NCBI RefSeq assembly: GCF_003987495.1 | Contig: NZ_NGJU01000002.1 | Location: 141,458 to 205,457 of the forward strand | DNA length: 64,000 nucleotides | Reading direction: 5' to 3' | Source: Vagococcus salmoninarum | GTDB taxonomy: Bacteria; Bacillota; Bacilli; Lactobacillales; Vagococcaceae | Position numbers and translations under genes: made by a program | Shown: piece by piece, positions 11,101 through 16,892 of the stretch | Layout of the letters: every line of letters starts with the position of its first letter | How positions within the stretch are numbered: position 1 is the stretch's first letter | Notes under the pieces: generated by a model | Seen by the model: the letters and a program-made list of their open reading frames with translations, nothing else | Told to the model about the DNA's origin: nothing | Databases searched by the model: none

Positions 11101-11455
11101 CCGCTGGAACGCTCTTTTTAACGGCTTTTTTAGCAGCTTTTGTTTCAGATGTCGTTTCAGACGTATTTTCTGTCACATCGGAGCCGTCCAGTGGTTTTGT
11201 CACTGTCGAACTTGTTGCTAAACTCTCCTGACTACTAGTTGCTTCAGGTTGGCTTCCGCTTTCCTCAGCATCTTGATCTAACCCTTCTGTGACCGTTTTA
11301 TCAGCATCTGATTCTAAAGCGTTTACATAAGTAGAATCCGAACCTTCATTTAACCCTTCGGCTACTACTACGCCGACTGGCGAAAAATTACTGAATAATA
11401 AAATCAATAAAGCCATAACATTAACTAGACGTATTCGATTTTTAGTCTGTTTCAC
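5162..11455 (-). CDS. Wall-anchored multimodular nucleotide phosphoesterase (YfkN/CpdB-like plus two 5'-nucleotidase modules)
   Basis: A 2097-residue surface protein. It has a signal peptide (about residues 1-33), a Ser/Thr/Glu-rich linker to about 122, then three metallophosphatase modules. Module 1 (about 125-720) has SDVHGN, DAGDNLQG, GNHEF and LGHDH, with a CpdB-like C-terminal half (2',3'-cyclic nucleotide phosphodiesterase type). Modules 2 (about 728-1271) and 3 (about 1272-1815) have TNDMHGR or TNDIHGR, DAGDAMQG, GNHEFDFG, DGHSH, NGGGIRQN and TNDFLAAGGDGF, i.e. 5'-nucleotidase/UshA type. Three FIVAR-like helical repeats follow (about 1820-2050), then LPQTGEE at 2062, a hydrophobic stretch and a basic tail for sortase anchoring. 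Translation starts at GTG 11455 behind GGGGGAG. Bacillus YfkN has one module of each type, so this protein carries an extra one. Likely roles are nucleotide scavenging and extracellular adenosine production; these are inferred. Confidence 0.92.
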   Translation of the reverse strand: MKQTKNRIRLVNVMALLILLFSNFSPVGVVVAEGLNEGSDSTYVNALESDADKTVTEGLDQDAEESGSQPEATSSQESLATSSTVTKPLDGSDVTENTSETTSETKAAKKAVKKSVPAEPKTITKQLTILGTSDVHGNVWDWSYEDDKEGDFGFAKIGTIVKNVRATQPNTILVDAGDNLQGTLLTDDLYSKDPSLQNVVHPVIAAMNVIGYDAMALGNHEFNFGTKLIEKANADAEFPLLSANTYFKDTEDNLTQAYEIVEVDGLKVGILGMTIPHVPMWDGDKVKHLEFKSLRAEAKKQVKIMQEVEKTDVIVASIHAGLDNSDPEAAARNVITEVPEIDAFVLGHDHREYADKFEDKNGKEKPAGAVKDTGSGVVRIDLEVSKEEASPEAEMDETTADEGLPVPPVDEEAIENKWEVTKSDISIISSKGQATDEAVRTATLEAHEKTQEYVKGVIGKATGDFLPAQEIKGIPEAQLRPTAMISLINRVQMHVTGADIGAGALFKADSKLVAGDITFADIFDIYKYPNTLVKASMNGAQLKKFMEKQASYYQQYKEGDLTIAFNPNIRVYNYDMLTGVKYKIDISKPVNQRIVDLTFKGEPVKDDQALTIAINNYRFEGMVKDGYVDPVPLSDTDPDTLRGEIVNYIKDFRKGTIDPAVEIEESFEVIGADLSHPLRDYVIEQINSGAEGFDLIKASSDGRTPNVEKVNINQLIADGKIPAEMLGDQLTIMHTNDMHGRLEYLEDKYSPSIGISRVKAFKDLKKPTLLVDAGDAMQGLPISNYTKGMDMVKAMNETGYDAMTLGNHEFDFGLETALAYKDALTFPIVSANVYYNGKQGANAGKRPFSPYAMTKKMVGKKEYNFALIGLTTPETSVKTHPKNVEKVEFTEPAPEAIKVINEIKKADKKADVFVFMTHLGFDETTTEKETSKYLADELAKAFPDDKIFIIDGHSHTELENGHKSGHVLMGQTGNHLNNVGMISADYSGEVPELTAKLHPFSELKELTPDPAVQAIVDEAVANFKEVMQDVVIDNNPVLLNGTREFVRAKETNLGNLIGDAIYEYGVNGGFKNKTDFAIVNGGGIRQNINPGVVTKGDIVGVMPFGNTVTQIKVSGQTIYDMFEQSLHSIHATNEAGEVILDSNGLPALGANGGFLQVSDSIKVKYDSNKQGADSKLGIPGERVFSIQLRDVEGNFKEIDKEKADYYVATNDFLAAGGDGFTMLGGEKEEGFSMDTVLMDHLKKMTIKDLEAYKEELPGSRIISELSEEVASDKFTIMHTNDIHGRLEYLEDKYSPSIGMGRVKAFKDQVKPTLLVDAGDAMQGLPISNYTKGMDMVKAMNETGYDAMTLGNHEFDFGLETALAYKDALTFPIVSANVYYNGKQGANAGKRPFEPYTTVKKKVGTKEYNFALIGLTTPETSVKTHPKNVEKVEFTEPAPEAIKVINEIKKADTKADAFVFMTHLGFDETTAKKETSKYLADELAKAFPDDKIFIIDGHSHSELKNGHKSGHVLMGQTGNHLNNVGMISANYSGAEPVLTAKLHPFSELKDLTPDPAVQAIVDEAAANFKEVMKGVVIDNNPVLLNGTREFVRAKETNLGNLIGDAIYDYGVNGGFKNKTDFAIVNGGGIRQNINPGVVTQGDIVGVMPFGNTVTQIKVSGQTIYDMFEQSLHSIHATNEAGEVILDSNGLPALGANGGFLQVSDSIKVKYDSNKQGAVAKEGTKGERVFSIQLRDAEGNFKEIDKEKADYYVATNDFLAAGGDGFTMLGGEKEEGSSMDTVLMDHLKKMTIKDLEAYKEEFPGSRIISELSEEVPAKEDLDLTKLQASITKAEKLQAKDYLPNPWKDFVAAIETAKAIYQQGDNQNNARKLIVQAEIDEAVIALEKAIATIKEHPVTAEPKPEILNLVELKAAITKAEKLQAKDYKKTAWSEFSQVLTEAQALHKAGKQQNARRAVITNQDVQAMTKRLNAAMVTLAENKVTTPPVLTDQEKLEKAIQEALKLAEKNYTAESWKLFQKALKEAQTALAANQYEEGLKLLEKGLASLVKKTPQTNGGSVINKVLPQTGEEVYNGLMQGIIIVMTVSYGYAVQQRRKELQ
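6024..9287 (-). repeat. Tandem in-frame duplication of a 5'-nucleotidase module (period 1632 bp)
   Basis: Copies at about 6024-7655 and 7656-9287 align with a constant offset of 1632 bases at both ends. The TCAGAAAG block is at 6024 and 7656, and the ATATCATTTG block at 7611 and 9243. That is exactly 544 codons, with no net indel visible. Long protein stretches are identical; only scattered codons differ, such as GISRVKAFKDLKK versus GMGRVKAFKDQVK. Confidence 0.9.
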
Positions 11456-11565
11456 TTTTTCTCCCCCTTGTTATTCATTAAAGCTAACGTTTCTTTTAAT
11501 CACTCTCTAAAAATTCCTAAATCCCCTCCTTTTTCTAGACCATTCGTCGCTACTGACGTGACTTC

Positions 11566-11593
11566 ATTGTACCAAAAAAGCGAGTAATGTCTA
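11566..11593 (-). promoter_or_regulatory. Promoter of the nucleotidase gene
   Basis: On the minus strand, TAGACA (11588-11593), a 16-base spacer and TACAAT (11566-11571) with TGG just before it. This gives a leader of about 105 bases before the GTG. Confidence 0.55.
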
Positions 11594-11693
11594 GGTTTAT
11601 CAGTGATTTCTAATCAAAAAAAACAGCTAAACTAATATTTGTTTTATTGATTTAAAACTAGACCAGTTAAAAGCGAAGATTGTTCAACAATCC

Positions 11694-11726
11694 AAAAAAG
11701 CCCCCTTACATAGAGGGCGCTTTTTT
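11694..11726. terminator. Bidirectional terminator
   Basis: AAAAAAGC and GCTTTTTT flank a GC-rich stem (CCCCCTT/GAGGGCG, imperfect). It lies after the acetyltransferase gene on the minus strand and upstream of the nucleotidase promoter. Confidence 0.7.
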
Positions 11727-12558
11727 AATAACGATAAATCATTTGAATTTGGCTAACTCCCCTATCTAATACCTGCTTTGATAACTGTTCATTAATTGGA
11801 TCTTTTAGGTCTAAGTTACTGAAAGTGATTTTTTCGACATCTTGATAATCCCTTAACGATAACAATAATTCTTCCAAGAATGTTTGCCTTTCCTGAAGTA
11901 CCAAAACTTGTTTAATAACAAGTCTTTTTTCTGAAATAATCGATGAATAAAAAACAAAACCAATCTCATCCTTCCCATCAGTCACTAAAGCCAGTTCACC
12001 TGGTGTAACTAGTCGATTTTGCCAAATGACGACTGGCGATTCTAGCAATTGCTGCTGCTTTGTCACTGGCACTGATTTCAGGACTAAGTGAGGCTTTTTT
12101 TGAGGGTCAACTACTTTTAAGTCGATGTGACCGTTTAGAACTTCCGTTAAAGAATTAAAACCAATTTTTTCGTATAATTTAATTGCTTTTGAATTACTTG
12201 AAATAACTTCTAACAGCAATTCATCAAGCCCTCGTGCCCTTCCTTGTCCAAGGGCTGCTGTCATTAATAATTGAGCGATTCCTAATTGTCGTTTCCCAGG
12301 AATGACTGCCATACCGCCAATCCAACCTTGTTTCTTACCTTGATAGTCTTGCTCGCCATATAATAAAATACCAACTAACTCTCCCCCTTGTACTGCCACT
12401 AGCGAAAGGCTTTTAGATAGACCTAAATGAGTAAAACGATCTGCTAACTGAGTTTGACTCATATTAATTGGCACTAAATAATCTGAAAAAGCTAAATTCC
12501 AAAGATCAGTTACTTCAGAAAAAGGTAAGTCTGATAGTTTTTTTAAATCGATTTCCAT
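11725..12558 (-). CDS. GNAT family N-acetyltransferase with C-terminal extension
   Basis: A 277-residue protein. The N-terminal half is a GNAT domain: LVAVQGGELVGILLYGEQ, then WIGGMAVIPGKRQLGIAQLL as the acetyl-CoA loop (R/Q-x-x-G-I-A), and AIKLYEKIGF near residue 130. The C-terminal half (about 150-277) looks like a second, degenerate GNAT-like fold, as in two-domain acetyltransferases. AAAGGAGGAG precedes the ATG at 12558. It is monocistronic, ending in a terminator. The substrate is unknown. Confidence 0.75.
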   Translation of the reverse strand: MEIDLKKLSDLPFSEVTDLWNLAFSDYLVPINMSQTQLADRFTHLGLSKSLSLVAVQGGELVGILLYGEQDYQGKKQGWIGGMAVIPGKRQLGIAQLLMTAALGQGRARGLDELLLEVISSNSKAIKLYEKIGFNSLTEVLNGHIDLKVVDPQKKPHLVLKSVPVTKQQQLLESPVVIWQNRLVTPGELALVTDGKDEIGFVFYSSIISEKRLVIKQVLVLQERQTFLEELLLSLRDYQDVEKITFSNLDLKDPINEQLSKQVLDRGVSQIQMIYRY

Positions 12559-12731
12559 AAGAACTCCTCCTTTATTTTAGTTACTTATAAATAATAAATA
12601 GGTTTAAATAATAGTTTAACATAGTTTTTTAAAAGTCTTCACTTTTCACGACTTTCTTCATTAAATGATAAGGTAAGTTTCTTTCATATTTCTTCTAATT
12701 TTGTTAAGCTAATTTAAAGGAGCGTGACCTT

Positions 12732-13196
12732 ATGTCAATTTATTCATTTGAAGTTGAAACTGTTAACAAGGAACTAAAATCCTTGAAGGATTATCAAGGG
12801 TCTGTTGTCTTGATTGTCAACACTGCTAGTAAATGCGGATTCACTCCCCAATTTACAGGCTTAGAAACTCTTTACGAAAAGTATCAAGATCAAGGTTTTA
12901 CTGTTTTAGGCTTTCCTTGTAATCAATTTCTTCGCCAAGACCCTCAAAGTAGTGAAGAAATTTTAAGTTTTTGCCAACTAAACTATCAAGTGACTTTTCC
13001 GATGTTTGCAAAAATTGCTGTTAAAGGTAAGAATCAAGCACCACTCTTTAATTATTTAGTTCAAAACACAACAGGTAAAAATGTTGAATGGAACTTTACA
13101 AAATTTTTAATTAACCGTCAAGGTGACGTGGTCCAACGTTTCGGGTCTAAAACAACACCAGAAGCTTTAACTAGTGAGATTGAAAAACTCCTATAA
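12732..13196 (+). CDS. Glutathione peroxidase family protein (BsaA-like)
   Basis: A 154-residue thioredoxin-fold peroxidase. Signature blocks are VNTASKCGFTPQF with the peroxidatic Cys35, FPCNQF with the second Cys, and WNFTKFLI near the C-terminus. The protein has cysteine, not selenocysteine, at the active site. Bacterial members of this group usually reduce hydroperoxides with thioredoxin-like donors. The gene is divergent from the acetyltransferase gene, with AAAGGAG upstream of the ATG. The stop codon lies in the loop of its own terminator. Likely role is oxidative-stress defence in the cytoplasm. Confidence 0.92.
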   Translation: MSIYSFEVETVNKELKSLKDYQGSVVLIVNTASKCGFTPQFTGLETLYEKYQDQGFTVLGFPCNQFLRQDPQSSEEILSFCQLNYQVTFPMFAKIAVKGKNQAPLFNYLVQNTTGKNVEWNFTKFLINRQGDVVQRFGSKTTPEALTSEIEKLL

Positions 13197-13212
13197 CTAT
13201 AGGAGTTTTTTT
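13184..13212 (+). terminator. Terminator of the peroxidase gene
   Basis: Stem AACTCCTATA/TATAGGAGTT followed by seven T. The TAA stop is at the end of the 5' arm and loop. Confidence 0.85.
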
Positions 13213-13304
13213 GAGTCTACTAAATGCTCACGCCATGACTTTCCCTACTTTTTTTTCGTTAACGATATTTTTCCTTTCTTTATCTTAGATTTAAAGCTTC
13301 TTTT

Positions 13305-13407
13305 AAGGGCTATTAAAGATAGAATTAGTCATGACATCTTTTTAGGTGTTGTTATTATGAACTTATTGCCAGGAATGTTAGACGGTCGTCTAATAGCCCT
13401 TTTTTAT
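13305..13407 (+). ncRNA. Putative structured RNA ending in a terminator
   Basis: AAGGGCTATTA (13305-13315) pairs with TAATAGCCCTT (13391-13401), which runs into TTTTTT, so the outer stem looks like an intrinsic terminator enclosing about 75 bases. Inside, TTAGACG/CGTCTAA (13379-13394) is a second palindrome that overlaps the 3' arm and would compete with the outer stem. This could be an attenuator for the 94-residue gene downstream or an independent small RNA. It matches no riboswitch class that I recognise. A short frame with the ATG at 13357 also crosses it. Confidence 0.4.
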
Positions 13408-13481
13408 TTTATCCTCATTCTTGCTTAACTTGCTTACTTAACTGCTGCCCCTCAAAAACTACTTGAAAGAAGTGGTTTCAG

Positions 13482-13766
13482 ATGACATCTAAGACAGTAA
13501 TAAAAAATTCCTTACCAATTAAATCTGTCACTTCCCAAGACCTTTTTCAATTACAAGAAACTTTAATCCAACTTCAATCATGGGAAAAAATGTTAACTAC
13601 CTTTGGCACTTTTTCCACCACAACTTCCCCGCCACTAAATAAAAAGAAAAACATTCGTGACTATTACGCTAACTCCCAAGTCTTTCAACTGTTCTTACAA
13701 GATTTTTTCAAACAAACATCAACTCTTGAAAAACAAATTAGCGACTTACAAATTAGAAAAAAGTGA
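13482..13766 (+). CDS. Hypothetical protein, 94 residues
   Basis: I do not recognise this protein. It is polar and helix-prone, with LFQLQETLIQLQSW in the middle and a C-terminal stretch TSTLEKQISDLQIRKK that could form a coiled coil. It has no membrane segment or signal peptide. AAAGAAG lies nine bases before the ATG, which is acceptable but not strong. It sits after the putative structured RNA at 13305-13407 and before the antitoxin RNA promoter. Codon use is ordinary for the window. It is a plausible small cytoplasmic protein, but no function can be assigned. Confidence 0.55.
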   Translation: MTSKTVIKNSLPIKSVTSQDLFQLQETLIQLQSWEKMLTTFGTFSTTTSPPLNKKKNIRDYYANSQVFQLFLQDFFKQTSTLEKQISDLQIRKK

Positions 13767-13823
13767 TACGAATTCCTTCAAGTAATAACTATTTTTTAAC
13801 GTTAAAAACCTAACACCTGTCCC

Positions 13824-13852
13824 TTGTTTCCCAGCTGATATTTTGCTATACT
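13824..13852 (+). promoter_or_regulatory. Promoter of the antisense antitoxin RNA
   Basis: TTGTTT, a 17-base spacer and TATACT preceded by TTTGC. This is a near-consensus sigma-A promoter with no ORF behind it, only a short RNA ending at a terminator. Confidence 0.7.
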
Positions 13853-13858
13853 ACAAGT

Positions 13859-13975
13859 GAAAAGAGAGCCTAGCTTTCGCCAGACTCCCTTTCTGTAGAA
13901 CCGTATCAAACGGTGGCAATTTACGATTAAATAACCGCTAACTGGTCAAAGTTAATGAGCGGTTATTTTTTGTCA
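13859..13975 (+). ncRNA. Antisense antitoxin RNA of a TxpA/BsrG-like type I system
   Basis: The RNA is predicted from the promoter at 13824-13852 to a terminator whose arms are AAATAACCGCT (13929-13939) and AGCGGTTATTT (13958-13968), followed by T. It runs convergently to the toxin gene. It would be fully complementary to the 3' untranslated part of the toxin mRNA and overlaps its stop codon. This is the arrangement of TxpA/RatA and BsrG/SR4, where the RNA pairs with the toxin mRNA and prompts its decay. A second hairpin, at about 13860-13893, reads as a terminator for the toxin mRNA in the opposite direction. Confidence 0.7.
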
Positions 13976-14064
13976 TTTTTTTGCAATTTAACGATCAAAG
14001 CAATCAGAGCGATGGTAAACATACCAAAGCCTAGCATTACTTTAATTGTCTCATACGCAGACAA
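13963..14064 (-). CDS. Putative holin-like toxin of a type I toxin-antitoxin system
   Basis: A 33-residue hydrophobic peptide reading SAYETIKVMLGFGMFTIAL after the start, with a lysine-rich tail (KLQKNDKK). It has one membrane helix at about residues 9-27. The YE-x(4)-M-(L/I)-x-F-G pattern is typical of the BsrG/TxpA 'putative holin-like toxin' family, whose members damage the membrane when overexpressed. The only possible start in this frame is the TTG at 14064, with AGAAAGGAA upstream. The start lies inside a short overlapping frame with a much better ribosome site. The antisense RNA on the other strand completes the locus. Confidence 0.8.
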   Translation of the reverse strand: MSAYETIKVMLGFGMFTIALIALIVKLQKNDKK

Positions 14065-14105
14065 AAAAGTGTTTCCTTTCTGGAGTGTTTAGCACTTACT
14101 TTCAT
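14037..14105 (-). CDS. Short leader ORF overlapping the toxin start
   Basis: A 22-codon frame starting MKVSAKHSRK. It is preceded by the strong site AGAAAGGAGGTG and overlaps the first nine codons of the toxin in another frame. It may couple or throttle toxin translation: the toxin's own TTG is weak, and ribosomes ending the leader stop within the toxin frame. The peptide itself resembles nothing I recognise. It may be only a translated spacer. Confidence 0.4.
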   Translation of the reverse strand: MKVSAKHSRKETLFCLRMRQLK

Positions 14106-14319
14106 AAGCACCACCTCCTTTCTGAAAACCGCCATCCTCACAACTCTTCTACCTTTTTAACATATCATAATTCAAGGGATGCTCCTAGCATTTACTATTA
14201 TTTCAGCCTAGTTATCTACCCATAAAAACTCCTCTAAATTCCTCTATTATTTCCTTAACCAGCCTTCTTTAAACTCACTAAGCTTCTTCAAAAACAATTC
14301 CCAAAGTAGGCTTTTATTA

Positions 14320-14376
14320 TTGACATAGTGACAGGCCGTCACTTATACTATGTAAGAACAGTGACACTATGTCACT
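14320..14376 (+). promoter_or_regulatory. tetR promoter with two palindromic operators
   Basis: TTGACA (14320-14325), 17 bases, TTATAC (14343-14348). Operator 1 is GTGAC-5-GTCAC at 14328-14342 inside the spacer. Operator 2 is AGTGACA-3-TGTCACT at 14360-14376, over the expected transcript start. The shared GTGAC/GTCAC half-sites suggest autorepression by the TetR protein that follows. Confidence 0.75.
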
Positions 14377-14398
14377 AATTATGTTAGGAGGTGTAAAA

Positions 14399-15022
14399 AT
14401 GCCCAAAGAAACCTTTTTTAATTTAAAACCAGATAAGAAAGCAATTGTCTTAAATGCCGCACTGAAAGAATTTTCCCAACATAGCGTCCAAGAAGCTTCC
14501 GTTGCTAATATTGTTCGAGATAGTGAAATTTCTCGAGGAAGTTTTTATAAATACTTCGAAGACATCGAAGACCTTTACTACTACTTCTACCACCATATTA
14601 CTCAACACGCTCACGGTACCGTTATTGAGGCAATCAAAAATGCTGACGGCGACTTATTTAAAGGCTTAGAAGGCTACTTAAAAGAACTCATTCACGCTTT
14701 CTCAGATCCTCTTTATCACGACTATTTCAAAGTTCTGTCTTTAAACTTGAACTATGTCACTGAACGTCGCATGGGTTATCAGTCACAAGGAAATCCTCAT
14801 GGGATGGCAACAAAACCTGAAGAGTTTATTGAAGTGATTGACACTAACTCATTAAATGCTAAAACAAATGAAGAGCTGTTAACCTTTTTTAAAGTTCTCG
14901 TACCAGTCGTTCATGAATGTTTGAATGATTACTTTGCTAAAGATTGGTCAGAAGAACAGTTAATGGGCGAATACAGAAATCGTGTCAAATGGTTAAAATT
15001 CGGAATCATCCATAATGAATAG
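14399..15022 (+). CDS. TetR/AcrR family transcriptional regulator
   Basis: A 207-residue protein starting MPKETFFNLKPDKKAIVLNA. The helix-turn-helix at about residues 28-55 reads ASVANIVRDSEISRGSFYKY, the classical TetR pattern. The rest is an all-helical ligand domain. A frame extends upstream to 14369 but crosses the operator. The ATG at 14399 has TTAGGAGGTG in place. The stop is followed after about 14 bases by a membrane protein gene, so the two form one operon, and both are probably repressed by this regulator through the two palindromes upstream. The ligand is unknown. Confidence 0.85.
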   Translation: MPKETFFNLKPDKKAIVLNAALKEFSQHSVQEASVANIVRDSEISRGSFYKYFEDIEDLYYYFYHHITQHAHGTVIEAIKNADGDLFKGLEGYLKELIHAFSDPLYHDYFKVLSLNLNYVTERRMGYQSQGNPHGMATKPEEFIEVIDTNSLNAKTNEELLTFFKVLVPVVHECLNDYFAKDWSEEQLMGEYRNRVKWLKFGIIHNE

Positions 15023-15035
15023 GAGAATATATCAA

Positions 15036-15452
15036 ATGAATAAATTAGTCAAAACAAGTACATTTTACGCAGTCTTAGGTTTAGCTTTAGGAGTCTTTTA
15101 CCGAGAGTTCACAAAAATTAATGGCTTTACTGGGAAAACCCAATTAGCTGTCACTCATACTCACGCTTTAATGTTAGGAATGTTTATGTTCTTAGTCGTT
15201 TTAGTTTTAGAAAAGAATTTCAACTTGTCACAATTTAAACAATTTAACCAATTTTATATTGTTTATAACATTGGCTTATTGTTAACAATTGTCATGATGA
15301 CAATTAAAGGGTCACTGACTGTTTTAGGAAATGAAACAGGTCCTGCCATTGCTGGAATTTCTGGTTTAGGTCATATTATCATGACTGTCGGTATCGCCTT
15401 CTTATTCCATAGCCTTTCAAAAGCGGTTAAGTTACAAGTAGCAAATAACTAA
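15036..15452 (+). CDS. DUF2871-type membrane protein
   Basis: A 138-residue protein with four predicted membrane helices (about residues 8-22, 38-58, 74-92, 108-130). A histidine-rich motif THTHALMLGMFMF opens helix 2, and GLGHIIMTVGIAFLF makes up helix 4. This pattern matches DUF2871 proteins, which are often paired with TetR regulators; the function is not established. The histidines inside membrane helices could bind haem or metal, but that is speculation. The start is ATG 15036 with AGGAG ten bases upstream. A terminator follows. Confidence 0.6.
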   Translation: MNKLVKTSTFYAVLGLALGVFYREFTKINGFTGKTQLAVTHTHALMLGMFMFLVVLVLEKNFNLSQFKQFNQFYIVYNIGLLLTIVMMTIKGSLTVLGNETGPAIAGISGLGHIIMTVGIAFLFHSLSKAVKLQVANN

Positions 15453-15463
15453 TAAAACTTGTA

Positions 15464-15490
15464 AAAAGACGATTTATTCTCGTCTTTTTT
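15464..15490 (+). terminator. Terminator of the TetR-DUF2871 operon
   Basis: Stem AAAAGACGA/TCGTCTTTT with a seven-base loop and a T-run. Confidence 0.8.
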
Positions 15491-15612
15491 TTATTTCCAA
15501 TGAAAAAACGTTTTTTTTTGAAAATAAGCCATTTTTTCGGGTCGTAACCATTGACCTTTTGACCAATAACCTATAGCATTAATAGAGAAGCATTATGAAA
15601 GGATAGGATTGT

Positions 15613-16242
15613 ATGAAAATTGGAATTATAGGTGCCACTGGTAAACAAGGTAATTTAGTCTTATTAGAAGCGTATCGCCGTGGTCATGAAGTAACAGCCT
15701 TAATCCGTGATCAAAGTAAGTTAGTTCACGAAGTTCCCTTTATCGAGAAAGAGTTGTATGACTTGACCCCTGCTGAATTAGAAGAATTTGACGTGATCGT
15801 TAATGCTTTTAATGCTCTTGATATTATGCCTCAACTCCACCAAACTTCTTTAAGACATATTACAAAAGTCTTAAAAGATTTGGACACTCGATTGTACGTT
15901 GTTGGCGGTGCTGGTAGTTTATACATCGATGACAGTAAAACAACACAATTATTTGAAACAGATGATTTTCCAGCTGCATTCTTACCAACTGCCACTAATA
16001 TGGCAAAAGCCTTAGAAGAACTGCGCAATAGCAAAGGAACGAACTGGACTTATGTCAGTCCCGCAGCAAACTTTGATTTTGAAGGCGATAAAACTGGTCA
16101 GTATCAAATTGCTGGCGAAGTCTTAACTTTAAACGCTCAAGGTGAAAGTAGCATTAGCTATCTCGATTACGCTTCTGGCTTAATTGAAATTATTGAGAGT
16201 GGCAAATTTAACAAAGAACGAGTCTCACTTGTTTCTAAATAA
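15613..16242 (+). CDS. NAD(P)-binding Rossmann-fold reductase (NmrA/YwnB-like)
   Basis: A 209-residue atypical short-chain dehydrogenase-like protein. The N-terminal GIIGATGKQGNLVLLEA is the G-x-x-G-x-x-G dinucleotide site of the NmrA/SDR_a5 group; R32 after beta2 (TALIRDQ) favours NADP. VVGGAGSLYI is the beta5 motif. Such proteins are annotated as NAD(P)H-binding oxidoreductases or flavin-reductase-like. Some have no known substrate. AAAGGATAGG precedes the ATG. It is monocistronic, with its own terminator. Confidence 0.8.
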   Translation: MKIGIIGATGKQGNLVLLEAYRRGHEVTALIRDQSKLVHEVPFIEKELYDLTPAELEEFDVIVNAFNALDIMPQLHQTSLRHITKVLKDLDTRLYVVGGAGSLYIDDSKTTQLFETDDFPAAFLPTATNMAKALEELRNSKGTNWTYVSPAANFDFEGDKTGQYQIAGEVLTLNAQGESSISYLDYASGLIEIIESGKFNKERVSLVSK

Positions 16243-16252
16243 CGTTCTCTGA

Positions 16253-16282
16253 AAACTCGACTCATGCAGTCGAGTTTTTTTT
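16253..16282 (+). terminator. Terminator of the reductase gene
   Basis: Perfect stem ACTCGACT/AGTCGAGT with a five-base loop and eight T. Confidence 0.85.
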
Positions 16283-16379
16283 CTTACAAAAATGTTAGCC
16301 TTTTGTTAGGGCTTTCCATGGTCCCCTCTTAGTATTTATTAGATAATCATGTTAGCAACTACTAAGGAGGTTTAATCAA

Positions 16380-16730
16380 ATGAAACACATTTTAAGTTTT
16401 TTGACAGTCTTAATTTTAATTGTAGGAACAGCTAGTTATTTTTATTTTTATTCCGGTCAAGATTATTACACAAAAATCACTTCTACCGGGGAATCATTCG
16501 TAACTAAAGTAGACGGCACTGAAAAAGAAATCACTGACGTCAGTTACCACCAACTAGCTTTTGATAAAAATGGCAAAGAAAAAGCCGTTGACTTCAACAG
16601 TACCCTTGGACGAGATCTACGGATTGGTGCCTATTTAAAATTAACTGTTAACCGTAATAAAGGCGTTCTCAGTTGGGAAGAAGTCACTTATGAGGATCTC
16701 CCTGCCTCAGTAAAGAGTCAGTTAAACTAA
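16380..16730 (+). CDS. YxeA family (DUF1093) secreted protein
   Basis: A 116-residue protein with an N-terminal hydrophobic segment (residues 4-25) that is a signal peptide or anchor. The YYTKITS, YHQLAFDKNGKEK and RIGAYLKLTVNRNKGVLSWE stretches are characteristic of the small OB-like YxeA/DUF1093 fold. It acts outside the membrane. The function is unknown; Bacillus YxeA is co-expressed with bacitracin-inducible loci. Here it lies next to a BceAB-type transporter on the opposite strand. ACTAAGGAGG precedes the ATG. Confidence 0.8.
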   Translation: MKHILSFLTVLILIVGTASYFYFYSGQDYYTKITSTGESFVTKVDGTEKEITDVSYHQLAFDKNGKEKAVDFNSTLGRDLRIGAYLKLTVNRNKGVLSWEEVTYEDLPASVKSQLN

Positions 16731-16750
16731 AGCTAACCAAAGGTATGAGG

Positions 16751-16797
16751 TCGCTTTTCTCGATAATCTATCGAAGAAAAGCGGCTTCTTTTTAAGT
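16751..16797 (+). terminator. Terminator of yxeA
   Basis: Long inverted repeat CGCTTTTCT...AGAAAAGCG with TCGATA in the inner stem, followed by TTCTTTTT. Confidence 0.75.
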
Positions 16798-16804
16798 TAA
16801 TAAC

Positions 16805-16856
16805 AAAAAAGACTTCCGCCCTTTCATTATCCATGAATTCAGCGAAAGTCTTTTTA
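16805..16856 (-). terminator. Terminator of the bceAB operon
   Basis: AAAAAAGACTTCCGC at one side pairs with GCGAAAGTCTTTTT at the other. T-tracts on both strands make it usable in either direction. Confidence 0.7.
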
Positions 16857-16892
16857 TTGTAAAACAGCCTGAGGCAATAAGTAAACTACGTT

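Noticed and set aside
13174-13428. 84-residue plus-strand frame after the peroxidase gene
   Set aside because: It begins inside the peroxidase gene and runs through a terminator and the putative structured RNA. The later ATG at 13357 has only a weak AGGTG. Kept as RNA structure, not as a gene.
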